The position numbers were made by a program, and so were the translations under genes. 21,457 nt of DNA from Clostridiales bacterium. GTDB lineage: Bacteria; Bacillota; Clostridia; Christensenellales; CAG-138. The stretch covers positions 1-21,457 of the forward strand of contig SFNQ01000031.1 in NCBI GenBank assembly GCA_004554165.1. Reading direction: 5' to 3'. Within the stretch, counting starts at the first letter, position 1. Every line of letters begins with the position of its first letter. Shown piece after piece: positions 13,028-19,701 of the stretch. The notes under the pieces were generated by a model. It was given only the letters and a program-made list of their open reading frames with translations. It was not told the origin of the DNA and ran no database searches.

Positions 13028-13846
13028 TCAATAGGCTTCAATCGCCACATGCTCCACCTTCCCGGCAACATCATCCCCCAGGAAGATGGCCGCAAGCGAG
13101 GCAAAATCCTCCGCGCTGTCGCTGACATAATAGCGGCGCTCACCCGGAGCGTCACGCCGCGCGCAAAGCGCATTTTCCATCTCCAGCAGGCGCGCAAGGG
13201 CAGCCGCACATTCCCGCCCGGTGTCGATCAGCGTTACGCCGCTTCCCATATAGTCTCCAATGACCGTCTCAAGCAGCGGATAGTGCGTACAGCCCAGCAC
13301 CAGCGAATCCACGCCTGCGTCCCGAAGCGGCGCAAGATATTCGCTGGTTACCTGCTCCACGACCCTGTCGCCCCGCGCCACGCGGCCATTCTCCACAAGC
13401 GGGACGAACAGCGGACAGGCCCTGCTTTCAAGGGCAATATCCGGCCGGAGACGGTGAATCGCGGCCTCATACGCGCCGCTGCGGATGGTGGCGCTTGTGC
13501 CGACAACGCCGATTCTGCCGTTCCGCGTCGTGCGCACGGCAGCGGCGGCAGCGGGCTCGACGACGCCCAGAATGGGTATATCATTCTCCTGGGTGAGCAG
13601 TTCCAGCGCTGTGGAAGAGATCGTCCCACAGGCAACAACAATGGCCTTCAGATCAAACTGTGTGAGAAAGGCCACATCCTGCCTTGCGTATCTGACCAGG
13701 ATTTCTTTTGAACGGCCGCCGTAGGGTACGCGTCCGGTATCTCCAAAATAAATGATATCCTCATTCGGTAAAAGCTGAATCAGCTGCCGCACGGCGGTCA
13801 GTCCGCCTACGCCGGAATCGAATACCCCGATGGGCCTGTTGTCCAT
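13028..13846 (-). CDS. murI: glutamate racemase
   Basis: MurI converts L- to D-glutamate for peptidoglycan. The 272-residue protein has GVFDSGVGGLT (Asp10, Ser11), the first catalytic Cys73 in VVACGTISS and the second, Cys186, in LGCTHYPLL, with His188 beside it. Length and order are normal for the cofactor-independent family. In the first cysteine motif the residue after Cys is Gly where many homologues have Asn (ACNT). The catalytic residues themselves are kept, so activity is still likely. An AGGGGA site precedes the ATG, and the leader contains a GGAAAC/GTTTCC hairpin (13867-13882). Confidence 0.95.
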   Translation of the reverse strand: MDNRPIGVFDSGVGGLTAVRQLIQLLPNEDIIYFGDTGRVPYGGRSKEILVRYARQDVAFLTQFDLKAIVVACGTISSTALELLTQENDIPILGVVEPAAAAAVRTTRNGRIGVVGTSATIRSGAYEAAIHRLRPDIALESRACPLFVPLVENGRVARGDRVVEQVTSEYLAPLRDAGVDSLVLGCTHYPLLETVIGDYMGSGVTLIDTGRECAAALARLLEMENALCARRDAPGERRYYVSDSAEDFASLAAIFLGDDVAGKVEHVAIEAY

Positions 13847-13918
13847 AGCTCTGTCCCCTGTTCTCCGGAAACAGCGGTTTCCCCAGCCTGCTCCGAAGTT
13901 TTATTTCCATTGTTTCCT

Positions 13919-13927
13919 ATTGTAGCA
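13919..13927 (-). promoter_or_regulatory. extended -10 element of murI
   Basis: On the minus strand TGC TACAAT (13927-13919) is a good extended -10; no clear -35 is visible. Transcription would start about 13912, giving a murI leader of roughly 65 bases. The stem 13938-13970 of the divergent RNA candidate lies just behind it. Confidence 0.5.
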
Positions 13928-13937
13928 TAAAACTCTA

Positions 13938-14106
13938 TGCCGTGCGCAGGAAAAACATGCGGACACGGCAATTTCCATCGTTTTGGGGCAGGGACGTCGC
14001 AGGTGCTCAGCCCTCGGCTCCGGCAACCCCGCCGGCTTCACCGAGACTCCTGCGGCAGAAAGCAAGCGCGCCCGACCAATTCATCGGGACGCGCTCTGCC
14101 TTTTTT
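13938..14106 (+). ncRNA. candidate structured non-coding RNA between murI and ftsH
   Basis: This gap holds three consecutive stems ending in a terminator that only works on the plus strand, although no plus-strand gene precedes it. Stem 1: TGCCGTG (13938-13944) with CACGGCA (13964-13970), extended by CGCA/TGCG with a GA bulge. Stem 2 is nested: CGCAGG/CCTGCG (13998-14003 with 14049-14054), CTCGG/CCGAG (14013-14017 with 14041-14045) and CCGGC/GCCGG (14020-14024 with 14031-14035). Stem 3 is the terminator hairpin. No open reading frame with a ribosome binding site fits. The 5' end is not fixed: possible -10 sequences at 13923-13931 are weak. I cannot match it to 6S, SRP, tmRNA, RNase P or a riboswitch whose consensus I know. 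Confidence 0.5.
14054..14106 (+). terminator. intrinsic terminator of the murI-ftsH intergenic RNA
   Basis: GGCAG (14054-14058) pairs with CTGCC (14096-14100). After a bulge, AGCGCG (14065-14070) pairs with CGCGCT (14090-14095), and CCCGA (14071-14075) pairs with TCGGG (14084-14088). TTTTTT follows at 14101-14106. There is no U-tract for the opposite strand, so it does not serve ftsH well. It points at the ftsH stop, 9 bp away. Confidence 0.75.
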
Positions 14107-14114
14107 CGTATCGT

Positions 14115-15959
14115 TCAGTTCCCGCCGTTCTGTGCCCCGCTTTCAAGCAGCGACATAAACTCCTCGCCCGTAATGGTCTCCTTTTCGAGCAGATATTTGG
14201 CAAGGCGATGCAGCGCATCGGTATCCGCCTTCAGAATTTCCCGGGCTTTGTCATGGGCCTGCTGCACAATGGAAACAACCTCCCGGTCAATGAGGGTCGC
14301 GGTTTCCTGCGAGCAGGCAAGCGACGCATCGCCGCCCAGATACTGGTTGGAAACCGTTTCAAGAGCGACCATGCCGAAGCGCTCGCTCATACCATAGCGC
14401 GTCACCATGGCGCGGGCAAGGCGGGTCGCCTGCTCGATATCGTTTGACGCGCCAGTGGTCATGGAGCCGAAGATCAGCTCCTCCGCAACGCGTCCGCCGG
14501 TCAGCGTAGCAATCTTGTTGAAGGCTTCTTCGCGGCTCATGAGCACCCGCTCGCCCTCCTCCACCTGCATGGTATAGCCAAGCGCGCCGGACGTGCGCGG
14601 GACAATCGTGATCTTATGCACCGGCGCGGAATTGGATTGCCGCGCGGCAACCAGAGCATGACCGACCTCGTGGTAGGAAACGATCTCCTTCTCCTTTGGG
14701 GAGATGACCGCGCCCTTGCGCTGATATCCCGCGATAACCACCTCCACGCTCTCTTCAAGATCCTCCTGCCGGACCACGCCACGACCAAGGCGCACTGCGC
14801 GCAGCGCCGCCTCGTTGACAATATTGGCAAGCTCTGCGCCGGACGCGCCGGAGGTTGCGCGGGCAATGGCGTTGAAATCGACGCCCTCCTCCATGCGCAC
14901 ATTCTTTGCATGCACCCTGAGGATGTCCTCGCGCCCCTTGAGATCGGGCAGCTCAACCGGAATCCGCCGGTCAAAGCGGCCGGGCCGCAACAGCGCTTTA
15001 TCGAGCGTTTCCGGCCGGTTGGTTGCTGCAAGGATGACCACGCCCTTTTTTCCGTCAAAGCCGTCCATCTCGGTCAGCAGCTGGTTGAGGGTCTGTTCCC
15101 GCTCGTCGTTGCCGCCTACGCCGCTGCCATCGCGCTTTTTACCGATGGTATCGATCTCGTCGATGAACACGATGCAGGGCGCTTTCTCCTCCGCCTGCTT
15201 AAACAGATCCCGCACCTTTGCCGCGCCCATGCCAACGAACATTTCTACAAATTCGGAGCCGGAAATGGAGAAAAAAGGAACCTTTGCCTCTCCCGCGACG
15301 GCCTTTGCAAGCAGGGTTTTTCCTGTACCGGGAGGGCCGACCAGCAGCGCGCCCTTGGGGAGCCTTGCGCCAATGGCGGCATATTTTTCCGGATCGTGCA
15401 GGAAGTTGACGATCTCAAGCAGGGCCTCCTTGGCCTCCTCCTGCCCGGCCACATCCGAAAAGGTTTTGCCCGTCTGCGCCTCCACATAGACCTTGGCGTT
15501 GGCCTTGCCCAGCGTCAGGGCGTTGCCCATCTGTCCGCCGCCCATCATTTTACTCATCAGCAAACGACCGATTGCACCGAAGATCAGCAGCGGAAGCACC
15601 CAGGTCAAAAGGATGCTCAACAGCGGCGAAGTCTGCGTTGGAATCGAAGCGGCGAACGTAACGCCCGCATTGTTCAGACGCTCTGCCAGAGTATCGTCCG
15701 GCCAGATGCCGGTCTTATAGATGCGCTCGCGGTCCTTCTCATCCTTTGCAACAAAGGTAATGAGGCCCTCGCTTTCGTTGCGCGCAACCTCCTCCACAAC
15801 GCCGCTGTCCACCATGGAGAGGAACTCGTTGTAGCCAACCTCAACAACCTGCATTTCCATCAGCGGCGGAAACACCAATGCGTTGAGGAGCATTATGACA
15901 ATGAAAACAACGATGCAATAGTAAATCAGCGGTTTTCTGGAAGGCTTTTCCTCTTTCAT
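14115..15959 (-). CDS. ftsH: ATP-dependent zinc metalloprotease FtsH
   Basis: FtsH is a membrane-anchored hexameric AAA+ protease that extracts and degrades membrane proteins and short-lived regulators. With the start at 15959 it has 614 residues: TM1 about 10-33, an extracytoplasmic domain, TM2 about 112-135, Walker A GPPGTGKT (208-215), Walker B FIDEID (265-270), the second region of homology ending in ALLRPGRFDRR (about 312-332), the zinc site HEVGH (430-434) and Asp507 in GASNDIE as the third ligand. An upstream ATG at 15977 overlaps a TATAAT box (15981-15976). The ATG at 15959 has GGGAGAAG at a proper distance, so it is the better start. Confidence 0.96.
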   Translation of the reverse strand: MKEEKPSRKPLIYYCIVVFIVIMLLNALVFPPLMEMQVVEVGYNEFLSMVDSGVVEEVARNESEGLITFVAKDEKDRERIYKTGIWPDDTLAERLNNAGVTFAASIPTQTSPLLSILLTWVLPLLIFGAIGRLLMSKMMGGGQMGNALTLGKANAKVYVEAQTGKTFSDVAGQEEAKEALLEIVNFLHDPEKYAAIGARLPKGALLVGPPGTGKTLLAKAVAGEAKVPFFSISGSEFVEMFVGMGAAKVRDLFKQAEEKAPCIVFIDEIDTIGKKRDGSGVGGNDEREQTLNQLLTEMDGFDGKKGVVILAATNRPETLDKALLRPGRFDRRIPVELPDLKGREDILRVHAKNVRMEEGVDFNAIARATSGASGAELANIVNEAALRAVRLGRGVVRQEDLEESVEVVIAGYQRKGAVISPKEKEIVSYHEVGHALVAARQSNSAPVHKITIVPRTSGALGYTMQVEEGERVLMSREEAFNKIATLTGGRVAEELIFGSMTTGASNDIEQATRLARAMVTRYGMSERFGMVALETVSNQYLGGDASLACSQETATLIDREVVSIVQQAHDKAREILKADTDALHRLAKYLLEKETITGEEFMSLLESGAQNGGN

Positions 15960-15975
15960 AAGCACTGCTTCTCCC

Positions 15976-15981
15976 ATTATA
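15976..15981 (-). promoter_or_regulatory. -10 box of ftsH overlapping an upstream ATG
   Basis: A perfect TATAAT on the minus strand shares bases with the upstream in-frame ATG (15977). If it is the -10, transcription starts after that ATG, so translation must begin at 15959. No convincing -35 is seen. Confidence 0.5.
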
Positions 15982-16134
15982 ATTTATATCATTGAGTCTA
16001 CCGCACTTTTTGCAGGGTTTCAAGCGGCAATTCCGACAAGTTGTCACCTTTTGCAGGATGTTCACAACAGCGCTAAAAAGTACGGTGACTGCTGCGGAGC
16101 GTTTCAGGAGCAATGGCTTCTTTCCTCCGTTCTG

Positions 16135-16143
16135 TGCTATACT
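16135..16143 (+). promoter_or_regulatory. extended -10 element for the radical SAM gene
   Basis: TGC TATACT (16135-16143) is an extended -10 about 55 bp before the chosen start, with no clear -35. The space between ftsH and this box also holds GACAA-G-TTGTC (16035-16045), a 9-bp direct repeat TTTTGCAGG (16008-16016 and 16049-16057), and GTCACC/GGTGAC inverted. These are possible regulator sites. Confidence 0.45.
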
Positions 16144-16197
16144 GATCAGGACGGTTGCCATGCTGCTGTCGAATTCCTTTTGGAGCCAGTCTGCGCC

Positions 16198-17070
16198 ATG
16201 CATTTTGTTACTGCAAAGGGACTGCTGTCCCGCAACAACGGCATGAACATCTACCGGGGCTGCACCCACGGCTGCATCTACTGCGATGCGCGGAGCCGCT
16301 GCTATCAGATGGCCCATGCGTTTACCGACGTTGCCGTAAAGCGGAACGCTCCCGAGCTGCTGCGCCACGAGCTGAACCGAAAACGGGCGCGCTGCATGAT
16401 CGGAACCGGCGCCATGAGCGACCCCTACATGCCGGAGGAGGTAACGCTGGGCCTTACGCGCCAATGTCTTGCGATCATTGCAGAGCGCGGCTTCGGCCTT
16501 GCCATCCAGACCAAGTCCGACCGGATTCTGCGCGATCTGCCGCTGCTTCAGAGAATCAACGGCTCAGCCCGCTGCGTCGTTCAGATGACGCTTACCACGC
16601 TGGACGATGCGCTCTGCCGCATTGTGGAGCCGAACGTATGTCCCACCTCCCGTCGCGCCGCAGTGCTCCGCATGTTGCGGGATGCCGGCATACCCACCAT
16701 CGTCTGGCTCTGCCCCCTCCTCCCCTTTCTTAACGATACGGCGGAGAACGTGGGCGGGATTCTCGAGCTTTGTGCGGAGGCGGGCGTGCGCGGCATACTT
16801 TCTTTTGGCATGGGACTCACGCTGCGCGAGGGTAACCGCGAATACTATTATGCGCAGCTTGACCGATACTTCCCCGGCCTGCGCGAACGATACGAAAAGA
16901 CCTACGGCTTCTCCTACCTGCTGCCCAGCCCGAACGCGGAAGTCCTGATGCGTCTGCTCGCCCGTTTTTGCCGCGAACACGGGATGCTGTACCGCGAGGA
17001 TGAGATCTTTGCCTATCTGCGCCAATTCCCCGCCGCGCCGGGCGGCGCGATTCGCCTGTTTGACATCTGA
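16198..17070 (+). CDS. radical SAM protein, COG1533/SPL-like
   Basis: The 290-residue protein carries the radical SAM cluster motif CTHGCIYC (Cys22, Cys26, Cys29) after GMNIYRG, followed by IGTGAMSDPYMPEE, LAIQTKSDRILRD and QMTLTTLDDALCRIVEPN. These features fit the COG1533 family related to spore photoproduct lyase; spore repair activity is not implied. The open frame begins earlier (16051), but those residues are unlike the family. ATG 16198 gives MHFVTAKGLLSRNNGMN, the usual family start, with GGAG 12 bases upstream. It is transcribed away from ftsH. The substrate is unknown; [4Fe-4S]-dependent chemistry fits an anaerobe. Confidence 0.88.
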   Translation: MHFVTAKGLLSRNNGMNIYRGCTHGCIYCDARSRCYQMAHAFTDVAVKRNAPELLRHELNRKRARCMIGTGAMSDPYMPEEVTLGLTRQCLAIIAERGFGLAIQTKSDRILRDLPLLQRINGSARCVVQMTLTTLDDALCRIVEPNVCPTSRRAAVLRMLRDAGIPTIVWLCPLLPFLNDTAENVGGILELCAEAGVRGILSFGMGLTLREGNREYYYAQLDRYFPGLRERYEKTYGFSYLLPSPNAEVLMRLLARFCREHGMLYREDEIFAYLRQFPAAPGGAIRLFDI

Positions 17071-17086
17071 ACCCGCAGCGCAGCAA

Positions 17087-17111
17087 GCCCCGGGCATTTT
17101 CAGCCCGGGGC
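17087..17111 (+). terminator. 9-bp GC hairpin after the radical SAM gene
   Basis: GCCCCGGGC (17087-17095) and GCCCGGGGC (17103-17111) are exact reverse complements around a 7-base ATTTTCA loop, 16 bp after the stop. No T-tract follows, so it may be a weak terminator, a 3' stabilising stem or a bidirectional block between the convergent genes. Confidence 0.4.
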
Positions 17112-17171
17112 CCGGCTCGTCGATAAACCTCCCGGAAGTCTCGGGGAAGGCGCAGCCCCGGCGGCCTGGTG

Positions 17172-17200
17172 CGGCTCCGGCGGCAGGTGCGCCGGAGCCG
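17172..17200. repeat. 11-bp perfect inverted repeat in the convergent gap
   Basis: CGGCTCCGGCG (17172-17182) and CGCCGGAGCCG (17190-17200) pair perfectly around 7 bases. A further GACGGAC/GTCCGTC pair flanks the end of the permease gene (about 17309-17348). The 17112-17359 stretch is otherwise gene-free and looks like a stem-rich, repeat-like filler between converging transcripts. Whether it is a dispersed genomic repeat cannot be told from one copy. Confidence 0.5.
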
Positions 17201-17359
17201 TAAGCCGCTTATGGAGCAGGGCTTTCTCTGCAAGGGCGGCTGACCGCTCCGCAGGCGCAAGCCCCCCCCTTGGAAAGCTGTGGAATTGGTGAAGTCTTCC
17301 TCGCTTTCGACGGACTGCGCTCCGGACATTTTCTCCAGGCGGTCCGTCTAAAACCGCTT

Positions 17360-18097
17360 TTATTTTGCCGCGCGAATCGGCGTCCTTCGGACAAGCAGCC
17401 AGTTGCAGAGGGCCGTCAGCAGGCAGAGGGCCGCCAGCGCACAGAGCAGCGGCAGAATGCCGGAAAAGATGAACCGTACAAACTCCGTCAGCCAATCGGC
17501 CCCGGAAAACGCCAAGAGCGGCAGTCCATTGAGCAGCAGAAGCGGAACACCAACGCCGGCAACGATGTTCCATGGCTTTGGCAGGCGGTAAAACAGGAGT
17601 GAAATCAGGCTCCCGCCAAGGTGCGCAAGGAGCAGCACAAGAAATCCTGCGGCGGCCGTCAGCAAGTACGCCGCTGTGGATCCGGGCTCCATCTGCCAGA
17701 GCTGGACAACAAGGTCATCCGTTATGATGTCAGAAAAGGAGACAGCGCCCGTTATGGCCGTTTCAAGCAACTGAAAGCACTTGCCAACCACCAACAGGAT
17801 TGCAGCGGTTACCGCAGCGGAAAGCATATTTGCAAGAAACGCCGTACGGCGGCCTGCGCCATGCTGGATCAACGTTCGCAGATCGTCCCGAATGGTACAG
17901 ATACCGAAAACAAAGATAAAAATCACCGCGGAAAAACCATATGAGCCGAACATCGACACATTCCAGTCTGCCATCAATCCGGCGATCAGGAACAGGACCG
18001 TGTAAATCGCAAGATAAACGCCTTCAAAAATGAATACGCCCCGAAGCGAGTCCTTGAAACGGTATGTAAGCGCCGGTTTCAGTCTCATATTACGCAT
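17360..18097 (-). CDS. ABC transporter permease (multi-pass membrane protein)
   Basis: The 245-residue protein has about six hydrophobic segments, including GVYLAIYTVLFLIAGLM, AVIFIFVFGI, FLANMLSAAVTAAILLVVG, AYLLTAAAGFLVLLLAHLGG, VGVPLLLLNGLPLLAF and ILPLLCALAALCLL. It has no clear family signature beyond an ABC-2-like permease. ATG 18097 was chosen because AGGAG lies 7 bases before it. The ORF start at 18115 lacks such a site. It overlaps the end of the ATPase gene by 8 bp, so the two are coupled and probably form one exporter. The substrate is unknown; similar YtrA-controlled systems respond to cell-wall stress. Confidence 0.82.
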   Translation of the reverse strand: MRNMRLKPALTYRFKDSLRGVFIFEGVYLAIYTVLFLIAGLMADWNVSMFGSYGFSAVIFIFVFGICTIRDDLRTLIQHGAGRRTAFLANMLSAAVTAAILLVVGKCFQLLETAITGAVSFSDIITDDLVVQLWQMEPGSTAAYLLTAAAGFLVLLLAHLGGSLISLLFYRLPKPWNIVAGVGVPLLLLNGLPLLAFSGADWLTEFVRFIFSGILPLLCALAALCLLTALCNWLLVRRTPIRAAK

Positions 18098-18965
18098 TGG
18101 CCTTCTCCTCCGCATTCATTAGATGAATGAAATAGTCCTGTAAATTCACCGCCCCGCGCTCAAGCCCCGCAGGCAGCGGCTCCTCGCCGTCTTCAACCTG
18201 CACACAGGCGGTTCTGAGTCCGCCAAGCGTGCTCACGGTCAACACGCTGCGCCCCGCAAGATACCGGTCTACCGCTTCCGCAGGACCCGTTATGGTACAG
18301 CATCCGGAAAGCAGCGCATCCTTGCCGCAATCGCGCAGAATTCTGCCGTTGCGAATGATGATCGCATGCTCAATGAGGCCCGCGACCTCGGCGATCAGAT
18401 GTGTGGAGATGACAACCGTGCAGCCGCCTGCGGCAAACTTCTCGATCAGCTTCTGATAGAACAGGTCGCGGTGCTGCGCATCGAGGCCCAACACGGGCTC
18501 GTCGAGCAGCAGATAGGGCGCATTGACCGAAAGGGCCACGATGATCCGAAAGATGCTCGCATAACCCGTGGACAGCGCGGTGATCTTCTTCTTTGTATTC
18601 AGGCCAAAAATCTCGGAAAGCTGCAGGGCATTGTCCATTTGAAAGCCCGGGTAGAACAGCGCCGCCGTTTCAAAGGCGCGGCGGACGCGCATATCGTCCG
18701 GATAGAGATTGTTTTCGCTCATCAGAAACAGTTTTGACAGAGCGGCATCGTTGTTGCGAACATCCTCCCCGTCCACCGTAACGGCGCCCCGATCCGCAAA
18801 CAGGCGGTTTGTCATGATGTTCAAAAGCGTACTCTTCCCCGCGCCGTTGTTGCCGAGCAGTCCATAGATTTTTCCCTCCTCAAGCGTCAGGCTGACGTCG
18901 TCCAGAGCGAGGGTCGCGCCAAAGCGCTTGGTTACCGACCGTACCTCAATGCTCATCCTCTTCAT
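18090..18965 (-). CDS. ABC transporter ATP-binding protein
   Basis: The 291-residue ATPase powers the adjacent permease. It has Walker A GNNGAGKST (38-46), Walker B YLLLDEP (151-157), the D-loop LGLD and the H-loop STHL (His189). The signature motif reads LSTGYASIF (131-139) instead of LSGGQ, a variant found in this YtrB-like group. A family-divergent C-terminal region (about 205-291) follows. The start is uncertain: ATG 18965 sits 2 bases after AGAGAGG, while ATG 18956 (MSIEVRSV) is 11 bases away and fits the usual family start. Both lie inside the 3' end of the GntR gene (overlap up to 20 bp), so translation is coupled to the regulator. Confidence 0.92.
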   Translation of the reverse strand: MKRMSIEVRSVTKRFGATLALDDVSLTLEEGKIYGLLGNNGAGKSTLLNIMTNRLFADRGAVTVDGEDVRNNDAALSKLFLMSENNLYPDDMRVRRAFETAALFYPGFQMDNALQLSEIFGLNTKKKITALSTGYASIFRIIVALSVNAPYLLLDEPVLGLDAQHRDLFYQKLIEKFAAGGCTVVISTHLIAEVAGLIEHAIIIRNGRILRDCGKDALLSGCCTITGPAEAVDRYLAGRSVLTVSTLGGLRTACVQVEDGEEPLPAGLERGAVNLQDYFIHLMNAEEKANA

Positions 18966-19320
18966 ATCCTCTCTTTGTCATTTCCAGTAGTTCCGCCGCT
19001 CCGATTTCCAGACGCTTCGACTCCCGCACGGTTGACAGGACAAAATCCCTGTAGAAGCGCTCCCGCCGCGCTGCGAGAATCCGCTCCCGAGCGCCCGCTG
19101 CAACAAACATGCCAACGCCGCGCCGCTTGTACAGATATCCCGCATCCACCAGAAGGTTTACGCCCTTGAGCGCGGTGGCAGGGTTGATCTTGTACGCGAC
19201 AGAGAATTCCGTGATCGAAGGCACCTGCGTTTCTTCGCCATACGCCCCCGAAAGAATGGCGTCCTCAAGCAGCTCCGCAATCTGAACGAAGATCGGCGTT
19301 TCTCCGGTGAAATTCACCAT
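18946..19320 (-). CDS. GntR family transcriptional regulator, YtrA type
   Basis: The 124-residue protein has an N-terminal winged helix (about 5-75), with IAELLEDAILSGAYGEETQVPSI-type wing and helix sequence and a YLYKRRGVGMFVA wing, and only a short helical tail (about 80-124). That is the YtrA subgroup, which lacks a large effector domain and often sits with an ABC transporter. It is probably a repressor of its own operon: a perfect 10-bp-arm palindrome lies 22 bp upstream, just behind the -10 box. AGGAGG precedes the ATG by 6 bases. Confidence 0.93.
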   Translation of the reverse strand: MVNFTGETPIFVQIAELLEDAILSGAYGEETQVPSITEFSVAYKINPATALKGVNLLVDAGYLYKRRGVGMFVAAGARERILAARRERFYRDFVLSTVRESKRLEIGAAELLEMTKRGYEEDEH

Positions 19321-19341
19321 GTTGAGCCTCCTTGCAAATTG

Positions 19342-19363
19342 GTTAATTACTTGAGTAATTAAC
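19342..19363. promoter_or_regulatory. perfect palindromic operator of the gntR-ABC operon
   Basis: GTTAATTACT (19342-19351) and AGTAATTAAC (19354-19363) are exact reverse complements with a 2-base spacer. The site lies at the expected transcription start, between the -10 (19377-19372) and the ribosome binding site (19332-19327). Binding there would block initiation or escape. AT-rich 10+2+10 geometry suits a dimeric YtrA-type regulator encoded directly downstream. Confidence 0.8.
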
Positions 19364-19371
19364 TGTGTATC

Positions 19372-19400
19372 ATGCTAACACCAGCCAGAGAAATTGTCAA
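19372..19400 (-). promoter_or_regulatory. promoter of the gntR-ABC operon
   Basis: On the minus strand a consensus TTGACA (19400-19395) is followed after exactly 17 bp by TAGCAT (19377-19372). The palindromic operator overlaps the start site. Confidence 0.75.
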
Positions 19401-19443
19401 GTAGTTTTTTGATCCTTTTTCCTTGCCTGCGCAGGGGCTTTGG

Positions 19444-19474
19444 TACAGAAAACAGCAGGGCCCAAAGGCCCCGC
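19444..19474 (-). terminator. probable terminator of the LRR lipoprotein transcript
   Basis: On the minus strand GCGGGGCC (19474-19467), loop TTTG and GGCCCTGC (19462-19455) form an 8-bp stem with one G-U pair, followed by TGTTTTCTG. A second stem CGACAG/CTGTCG lies at 19485-19503. It would leave a 3' untranslated region of about 230 bases. Confidence 0.5.
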
Positions 19475-19701
19475 TCATCCTGTCCGACAGCTTTTGCCTG
19501 TCGTTTCAATGTGCTGACTCAAATCGCTGTTGCTTTTCCGGGCGATGAAACAGTGCTGCCCGAAGAACAGCCGTCTCTGTCGATATACCGCAATAGAGGA
19601 AAATACTTCCGACAATATGGGATAAAACAGGAGGGCGTTCTTTGCCGGAACGGGGGGACACAGCTTCCCTGCGTCGTTTTTTTCATCGATACGATGCGCT
19701 T
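19475..19701. other. gene-free stretch downstream of the LRR lipoprotein gene
   Basis: No credible gene, tRNA or known RNA is seen here. The only marked element is the CGACAG/CTGTCG stem (19485-19503). An open plus-strand frame crosses it but has no ribosome binding site or recognisable product. Confidence 0.4.

Noticed and set aside
14616..15995. 459-codon plus-strand frame opposite ftsH
   Set aside because: It is a shadow of a protein with all FtsH motifs and has no ribosome binding site or domain of its own.
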